Source of the DNA: Clostridia bacterium
GTDB lineage: Bacteria; Bacillota; Clostridia; Oscillospirales; Acutalibacteraceae
Assembly: GCA_024404025.1 (NCBI GenBank)
Contig: JAKSQP010000020.1
Coordinates: forward strand, 1-42,006
Length of the DNA: 42,006 nt
Direction of reading: 5' to 3'
Under the pieces are notes generated by a model. That model was not told the origin of the DNA. It saw only the letters and a list, made by a program, of their open reading frames with translations, and did no database searches. Position 1 is the stretch's first letter. The number at the start of each line of letters is the position of its first letter. The position numbers and the translations under genes were made by a program. Shown here piece by piece: positions 37,531-42,006 of the stretch.

Positions 37531-38934
37531 ATGATAAAAGAATTCATGGGTGCAGATTTTCTTCTCAACAATGAACCCGCCGTTAAAATGTTTGAAGCGG
37601 CAGACAGAATGCCTATCTTTGACTGGCATTGCCATCTCCCTCCGAAAGAGATTTATGAAAACCGTCAGCCCGAGGATATAGCAGAGCTGTGGCTTGCCGC
37701 CGACCATTATAAGTGGAGAGCAATGCGTTCCTGCGGCGTTGACGAAAAATATATTACGGGTGACGCAAGCGGTTATGAAAAATTCAAGGCATTTGCATCT
37801 GTTATGCCCTCTCTCATCGGCAATCCGATGTATCATTGGTCGCATCTTGAGCTTCGCAGATATTTCGGCATAAATGACATTCTTTCAGCCGAAACCGCAG
37901 ACGAAATATGGAACAAGGCAAATGCAGTTATCAAAGCGGGCGGATTTACTCCGAGAGAGCTTATTGAAAAGTCAAATGTTTCTCATCTCTGCACAACCGA
38001 TGACCCTGCGGACAGCCTCGAATATCATATTCTTCTTGCAAAGGATAAGGATTTCAAATGCAAGGTGCTTCCGGCATTCCGTCCCGACAAGGCTCTCGGA
38101 ATTGATATGCCGGCATTTCTTCCCTGGCTTTCGGATATGGAAAAAAGAGCCGGTGTAAAGATAAACGGATTTACAGAGCTTTGTGCAGTTCTTCTTGACA
38201 GAATAAACTTCTTTGCTTCTCTCGGATGCTGCGCAAGTGACCACGCTTTTGCTTATATTCCCTATGAAGAGGCAACCGCTCAGGAGCTTGAAGAGATTTT
38301 CGCAAAAGCAAAGAAAGGCGAAGCGGTTTCGGTTGTTGAAGCAGATAAATATAAGACGGCTCTTCTTTCGTTCCTTGCCGCAGAATATGCAAAGAGGGGA
38401 TGGGGAATGGAGCTTCACATCGGACCTATGAGAAATAACAATTCTCTTATGTTCAAAAAAATCGGCGCAGATGCCGGATACGATTCGATCGACGATCAGC
38501 TCATAGCAAGAAAGCTTTCAAAGTTCCTTGACAGCCTTGCAGCGAAAGAGCAGCTTCCCAAAACGGTTCTTTTCACGCTCAATCCCAAAGATAACTATGT
38601 TCTCGGATCAATGCTCGGCAACTTCCAGAGCAGCGAGGCGGAAAGCAAGATCCAGTTCGGCTCGGCATGGTGGTTCAATGATAACATTGACGGCATGAGA
38701 GAGCAGATGAAGGCTCTCGGCAATCTCGGTGCGCTCGGCAAATTCGTCGGAATGGTAACCGATTCCCGTTCTTTCCTTTCATATCCGAGGCATGAATATT
38801 TCAGAAGGATCATGTGCGGTCTTCTCGGCGATATGGTTGAAGAAGGTCTTTATCCTTATGATGAAAAAGCACTCTGCAAAATTGCGGAAGATATTTCATA
38901 TAACAATGCCGCAAAATATTTCGGCATAAAATAA
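37531..38934 (+). CDS. uxaC: Glucuronate isomerase (uronate isomerase)
   Basis: 467 residues, the standard size. It interconverts D-glucuronate with D-fructuronate and D-galacturonate with D-tagaturonate, the entry to uronate breakdown. DWHCHLPP near the N-terminus is the metal-binding motif of this amidohydrolase-superfamily enzyme; MELHIGPMRNNN and MVTDSRSFLSYPRHEYFRR are further UxaC signatures. The ATG at 37531 has AGGAGG upstream; an earlier ATG at 37501 does not. It is first in an apparent operon with glpK (14 bp gap) and malic enzyme. The other uronate genes (uxaB, uxuA) are not seen here. Confidence 0.97.
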   Translation: MIKEFMGADFLLNNEPAVKMFEAADRMPIFDWHCHLPPKEIYENRQPEDIAELWLAADHYKWRAMRSCGVDEKYITGDASGYEKFKAFASVMPSLIGNPMYHWSHLELRRYFGINDILSAETADEIWNKANAVIKAGGFTPRELIEKSNVSHLCTTDDPADSLEYHILLAKDKDFKCKVLPAFRPDKALGIDMPAFLPWLSDMEKRAGVKINGFTELCAVLLDRINFFASLGCCASDHAFAYIPYEEATAQELEEIFAKAKKGEAVSVVEADKYKTALLSFLAAEYAKRGWGMELHIGPMRNNNSLMFKKIGADAGYDSIDDQLIARKLSKFLDSLAAKEQLPKTVLFTLNPKDNYVLGSMLGNFQSSEAESKIQFGSAWWFNDNIDGMREQMKALGNLGALGKFVGMVTDSRSFLSYPRHEYFRRIMCGLLGDMVEEGLYPYDEKALCKIAEDISYNNAAKYFGIK

Positions 38935-38948
38935 GAGGAGGATATTCT

Positions 38949-40451
38949 ATGGCAAAATATGTTTTGGCTCTCGATCAGGGCACAACAAGCTCAAGGGCGA
39001 TCATTTTTGACAGGCAGGGCAACATTGTCTGCAAGGCGCAGAATGAGTTTGAGCAGATATATCCTCAGGCAGGGTGGGTTGAGCATGATCCTCTTGCGAT
39101 CCTTTACAGCCAGATGCAGAGCGTTGCCGCCTGCGTCAATGAGGGCAAGGTGAATCCGAAGGAAATTGCCGCAATCGGAATCACAAATCAGAGAGAAACA
39201 ACGATTCTCTGGGACAGGCAGACGGGCAAGCCCGTTTATAACGCCATCGTGTGGCAGTGCCGCAGAACTGCGGAGCTTTGCGAAGAGCTTAAAAAGCAGG
39301 GCCTTGAAGAATACATAAAAGACAAAACGGGTCTGCTGATTGATGCCTATTTTTCCGGCACAAAAATCAAATGGATTCTTGATAATGTTCCCAATGCAAG
39401 AAAACTTGCCGAGCAGGGCAGACTTCTTTTCGGAACAGTTGAAACATGGCTTATATGGAATCTCACGGGCGGAAGCGTTCATATCACCGATTATTCAAAC
39501 GCATCAAGAACAATGCTTTTTGATGTTGATAATCTCTGCTGGGATAAATTCCTCTGCGAGAAGCTTGATATTCCCATGTCAATTCTCCCCGAACCCGTTC
39601 CCTCAAGCAAGATTTACGGCAGAGTTGCAAAAGGTATTCTCGGCCTTGAGGCTCTTGAAGGAATCCCCATCTGCGGAGCTATCGGTGATCAGCCTGCCGC
39701 TCTTTTCGGCCAGGGCTGCTTTGAAGCGGGTCAGGCAAAGAATACCTACGGCACGGGCTGCTTCCTGCTGATGAACACGGGCAAAACAAGAGTTAAATCA
39801 AAGAATAATCTTCTTACCGGCGTTGCCTGGGGCATCGGCGATAAGGTTGAATATGCAATTGAGGGCTCGGCTTTCAACGCAGGATCGGTCATAAAGTGGC
39901 TGCGTGATGAGCTTCATCTCATTGATAATGCCCGCCGCTGCGATGAGCTTGCGGAGAGCGTTCCCGATTCAAACGGAATCTACTTTGTGCCTGCTTTTAC
40001 GGGCCTCGGTGCGCCTTATTGGGATATGTATGCAAGAGGCTGCATTGTCGGACTTACAAGAGGCGTCAACAGAGCGCACATTGCAAGAAGTGTTCTTGAA
40101 GCGATAACATATCAGATGACCGACCTCCTCGAAGCAATGAAATCCGATTCCGGAATTGATTTTACGGAGCTTCGTGTGGACGGCGGTGCGAGCGTCAGCG
40201 ATATTATGCTTCAGATTCAGGCTGATATGATAAGGTGCAATGTCAACAGACCCAAAACCGTTGAAACAACTGCTCTCGGTGCCGCATACCTTGCAGGTCT
40301 TGCCGTCGGAGTATGGGACAGCATTGAAGATATTCAGAATAACAGACAGGTCGATAAGATTTTTGAGCCGGTTATGCCTCTTGACCGCAGAAATGAGCTT
40401 TATGCGGGATGGAAAAAAGCGGTTGAATGCTCAAAAGGATGGGCAAAGTAA
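38949..40451 (+). CDS. glpK: Glycerol kinase
   Basis: 500 residues, typical size. It phosphorylates glycerol to glycerol 3-phosphate with ATP. The FGGY-type motifs ALDQGTTSSRAIIFD (7-21), GITNQRETT, ETWLIWNLTGG, the glycerol-binding GDQPAALFGQ and GTGCFLLMNTG region, and the DGGASVSDIMLQIQAD segment are all present. The loop SSKIYGRVAKGI lacks the His residue that HPr phosphorylates in many Firmicute GlpK proteins, so activation by the phosphotransferase system may be absent. AGGAGG precedes the ATG. It is translated within the uxaC operon. Glycerol 3-phosphate can feed lipids and glycolysis. Confidence 0.97.
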   Translation: MAKYVLALDQGTTSSRAIIFDRQGNIVCKAQNEFEQIYPQAGWVEHDPLAILYSQMQSVAACVNEGKVNPKEIAAIGITNQRETTILWDRQTGKPVYNAIVWQCRRTAELCEELKKQGLEEYIKDKTGLLIDAYFSGTKIKWILDNVPNARKLAEQGRLLFGTVETWLIWNLTGGSVHITDYSNASRTMLFDVDNLCWDKFLCEKLDIPMSILPEPVPSSKIYGRVAKGILGLEALEGIPICGAIGDQPAALFGQGCFEAGQAKNTYGTGCFLLMNTGKTRVKSKNNLLTGVAWGIGDKVEYAIEGSAFNAGSVIKWLRDELHLIDNARRCDELAESVPDSNGIYFVPAFTGLGAPYWDMYARGCIVGLTRGVNRAHIARSVLEAITYQMTDLLEAMKSDSGIDFTELRVDGGASVSDIMLQIQADMIRCNVNRPKTVETTALGAAYLAGLAVGVWDSIEDIQNNRQVDKIFEPVMPLDRRNELYAGWKKAVECSKGWAK

Positions 40452-40459
40452 GGAGAAAA

Positions 40460-41629
40460 ATGGATTATCTTAAGGAATCTCTGAAGCTGCATTATGAGCT
40501 TAAGGGAAAAATAGAAACAAAATCAAGAACGGGTGCTTCAAACAGGCAGGAGCTTTCGCTCGCATATACGCCCGGCGTTGCCGCACCGTGCCTTGAAATT
40601 CAGAAAGACAAAAGCAAAAGCTTCGAACTGACCCGGCGCTGGAACACGGTTGCGGTTGTAACAGACGGAACGGCTGTTCTCGGTCTCGGCGATATAGGCC
40701 CCGAAGCCGGTATGCCCGTTATGGAGGGCAAGTGCCTGCTCTTTAAAGAGTTTGCCGGCATAGATGCGATTCCTCTCTGCATCCGTTCAAAGGATGCAGA
40801 TGAAATAGTTAAAACCGTTTCGCTTCTTGCAGGCTCATTCGGCGGAATCAATCTTGAGGATATTTCTGCTCCGAGATGTTTTGAAATTGAAAAGAAGCTT
40901 AAAGAAATCTGCGATATACCCGTTTTTCACGATGACCAGCACGGAACGGCGGTTGTTGTGCTTGCGGCTGTGCTGAATGCGCTTAAATGCGTCGGAAAGA
41001 AGATCGAAGACTGCACCGTCGCAATGTGCGGAGCAGGCGCGGCGGGAACGGCAATTGCAAAGCTTCTTCATTCCTGCGGCGCAGGCAACATAATTATGTG
41101 CGACAAGATGGGAATTATCCGTAAAGGTCAAAACCTTAACAGCGCGATGATTGAACTTGCTGAATTCACAAACAAAAATCAGATAACAGGTTCCCTTGCG
41201 GATGCGATGAAGGGCGCAGATGTTTTCGTCGGAGTTTCTGCGGCGGGAATAGTCAGCGAGGATATGGTCAGATCAATGGCGAGGGATGCAATTGTTATGG
41301 CAATGGCGAATCCCACTCCCGAAATTATGCCCGAGCTTGCAAAAAAGGCCGGAGCGGCGGTGGTCGGCTCTGGCAGAAGTGATTATCCCAATCAGATAAA
41401 CAATGTGCTTGCGTTTCCGGGAATATTCAGAGGAGCGCTCGATGTCAGGGCAAAGGATATAAATGAAGAAATGAAGCTTGCCGCTGCAAAGGCAATTGCC
41501 GGTTTCGTGCCCGAAACGGAGCTCGGCAGAGAAAATATTCTTCCGAAGGCATTTGACGAAGGCGTTGCTGATGCGGTTGCGAAAGCGGTTTCCGAAGCTG
41601 CCGTTAAAAGTGGAGTTGCACAAATCTGA
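40460..41629 (+). CDS. NAD(P)-dependent malic enzyme
   Basis: 389 residues, the short bacterial form. It decarboxylates malate to pyruvate, or runs in reverse. Motifs: LAYTPGVAAPC (catalytic Tyr), VVTDGTAVLGLGDIGPEAGMPVMEGK (substrate and catalytic Lys region), the metal site HDDQHGTA, and GAGAAGTAIAKLL for the dinucleotide, with an acidic CDK after the next strand suggesting NAD+. The ATG at 40460 has AAGGAG upstream; an upstream in-frame ATG overlaps glpK. It is eight bases after the glpK stop, so it is last in the uxaC-glpK unit. A weak 8 bp inverted repeat (TGCACAAA) straddles its stop codon without a T run. Confidence 0.93.
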   Translation: MDYLKESLKLHYELKGKIETKSRTGASNRQELSLAYTPGVAAPCLEIQKDKSKSFELTRRWNTVAVVTDGTAVLGLGDIGPEAGMPVMEGKCLLFKEFAGIDAIPLCIRSKDADEIVKTVSLLAGSFGGINLEDISAPRCFEIEKKLKEICDIPVFHDDQHGTAVVVLAAVLNALKCVGKKIEDCTVAMCGAGAAGTAIAKLLHSCGAGNIIMCDKMGIIRKGQNLNSAMIELAEFTNKNQITGSLADAMKGADVFVGVSAAGIVSEDMVRSMARDAIVMAMANPTPEIMPELAKKAGAAVVGSGRSDYPNQINNVLAFPGIFRGALDVRAKDINEEMKLAAAKAIAGFVPETELGRENILPKAFDEGVADAVAKAVSEAAVKSGVAQI

Positions 41630-41681
41630 TGATTTCATTTTGTGCAAATGGTAAAAAATATTTTAATGGCATTTAATTCTA

Positions 41682-41710
41682 TTGCTTTATTTAATAATAT
41701 ATGGCATAAT
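41682..41710 (+). promoter_or_regulatory. Promoter of the last (partial) secreted protein
   Basis: TTGCTT (41682-41687), 17 bp, CATAAT (41705-41710). Confidence 0.65.
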
Positions 41711-41780
41711 GACAGAGTATTGAATGCTTGGAGTATGTCCGGGTATATTACCATACAACAATAAAAGGAGGAAATTTTGA

Positions 41781-42006
41781 ATGAAAACATTCAAAAAGGC
41801 ATTAAGCTTACTGCTTTGCGCAGTTATGGTCTTTGGAACGGTTGCCGTTGCCGGCACAGCTATTGTTACAAAGACCTTTGCTGCAACAACATCGGCTATC
41901 AAGAGCAAATCAGATCTTGAAACGCAGTTCTCGTCAGACCCGTCAGTCAAGCCCTATATCTATATGGGTATTGATTATTACGAGTCAGACGGAAAACTGA
42001 CCGACT
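41781..42006 (+). CDS. Secreted protein, N-terminal part (3' end outside window)
   Basis: The frame opens at an ATG with AAGGAGG upstream and stays open to the window end (75 codons). A signal peptide (about 1-36: KTFKK, a hydrophobic core, TFAAT) is followed by SAIKSKSDLETQF and VKPYIYMGIDYYESDGKLTD. The mature domain is not recognisable from this length. It starts much like the Ala-rich protein at 25122 (MKSFKK), though this is only the signal-peptide style. Confidence 0.8.
   Translation, partial: MKTFKKALSLLLCAVMVFGTVAVAGTAIVTKTFAATTSAIKSKSDLETQFSSDPSVKPYIYMGIDYYESDGKLTD

Noticed and set aside
39340..39771. 143-codon frame in another phase of glpK
   Set aside because: Overlaps conserved GlpK motifs in the correct phase; Ser/Ala/Pro-rich shadow.

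Overview
This 42 kb window looks like chromosome of an uncultured gut-type Clostridia (Oscillospiraceae or a relative). The evidence is the moderate-to-low GC content, strong AGGAGG ribosome binding sites, near-consensus sigma-A promoters with 17 bp spacers, a T-box leader, rho-independent terminators after most transcripts, and secreted proteins with C-terminal tails of a type I associate with this group (CxCxCH, a short hydrophobic stretch, then CxCGxxHY). No 16S gene is present, so the taxonomic call is an inference. Most genes are housekeeping or central metabolism. No CRISPR array, insertion sequence or complete prophage was seen.

Layout. 1-1116 is the 3' end of a repetitive Big_2-type surface protein, followed by a possible fossil of another surface protein. 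1345-2191 (minus) holds rpsI and rplM. 2416-5626 (minus) holds a RarD-like permease, a histidine phosphatase, tRNA-Gln and tRNA-His, an unexplained structured element at 4536-4801, and two small lipoproteins. 5738-10605 (minus) is the most unusual part: one five-gene transcript with two SCP2-like proteins bracketing a class III aminotransferase and a split transketolase. 10866-15464 holds mtnN (minus), then rmuC and a GH3 glycosidase (plus). 15656-19043 (minus) holds metA-metY and rpsF-ssb-rpsR. 19318-23944 (plus) holds a secreted phosphoesterase and a T-box-controlled ileS of the eukaryote-like type.

24042-24945 (minus) is an orphan holin-endolysin pair. It is divergent from two tandem secreted paralogs at 25122-26954 that share a conserved His/Cys arrangement. 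26993-28761 (minus) holds an alpha/beta hydrolase and a beta-lactamase-fold hydrolase. 28905-33572 (plus) holds a LarA-like racemase, a PHP phosphoesterase, gnd and a PfkB kinase. 34121-37422 (plus) holds three envelope proteins (DUF348/G5/3D, triple PepSY lipoprotein, lipoprotein MltG). 37531-41629 (plus) is uxaC-glpK-malic enzyme. The window ends inside a secreted protein.

How genes may work together. metA (acetyl-type by Glu111) and metY form a direct-sulfhydrylation methionine route, with mtnN acting elsewhere in sulfur and SAM recycling. GH3, UxaC, the PfkB kinase, Gnd, GlpK, malic enzyme and LarA suggest life on plant-derived sugars, uronates and glycerol. The best candidate for an undescribed system is the SCP2-aminotransferase-transketolase operon. 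Its chemistry could in principle build a 2-amino-1,3-diol on a lipid aldehyde held by the SCP2-like proteins. That pathway is an inference and is not shown by sequence.
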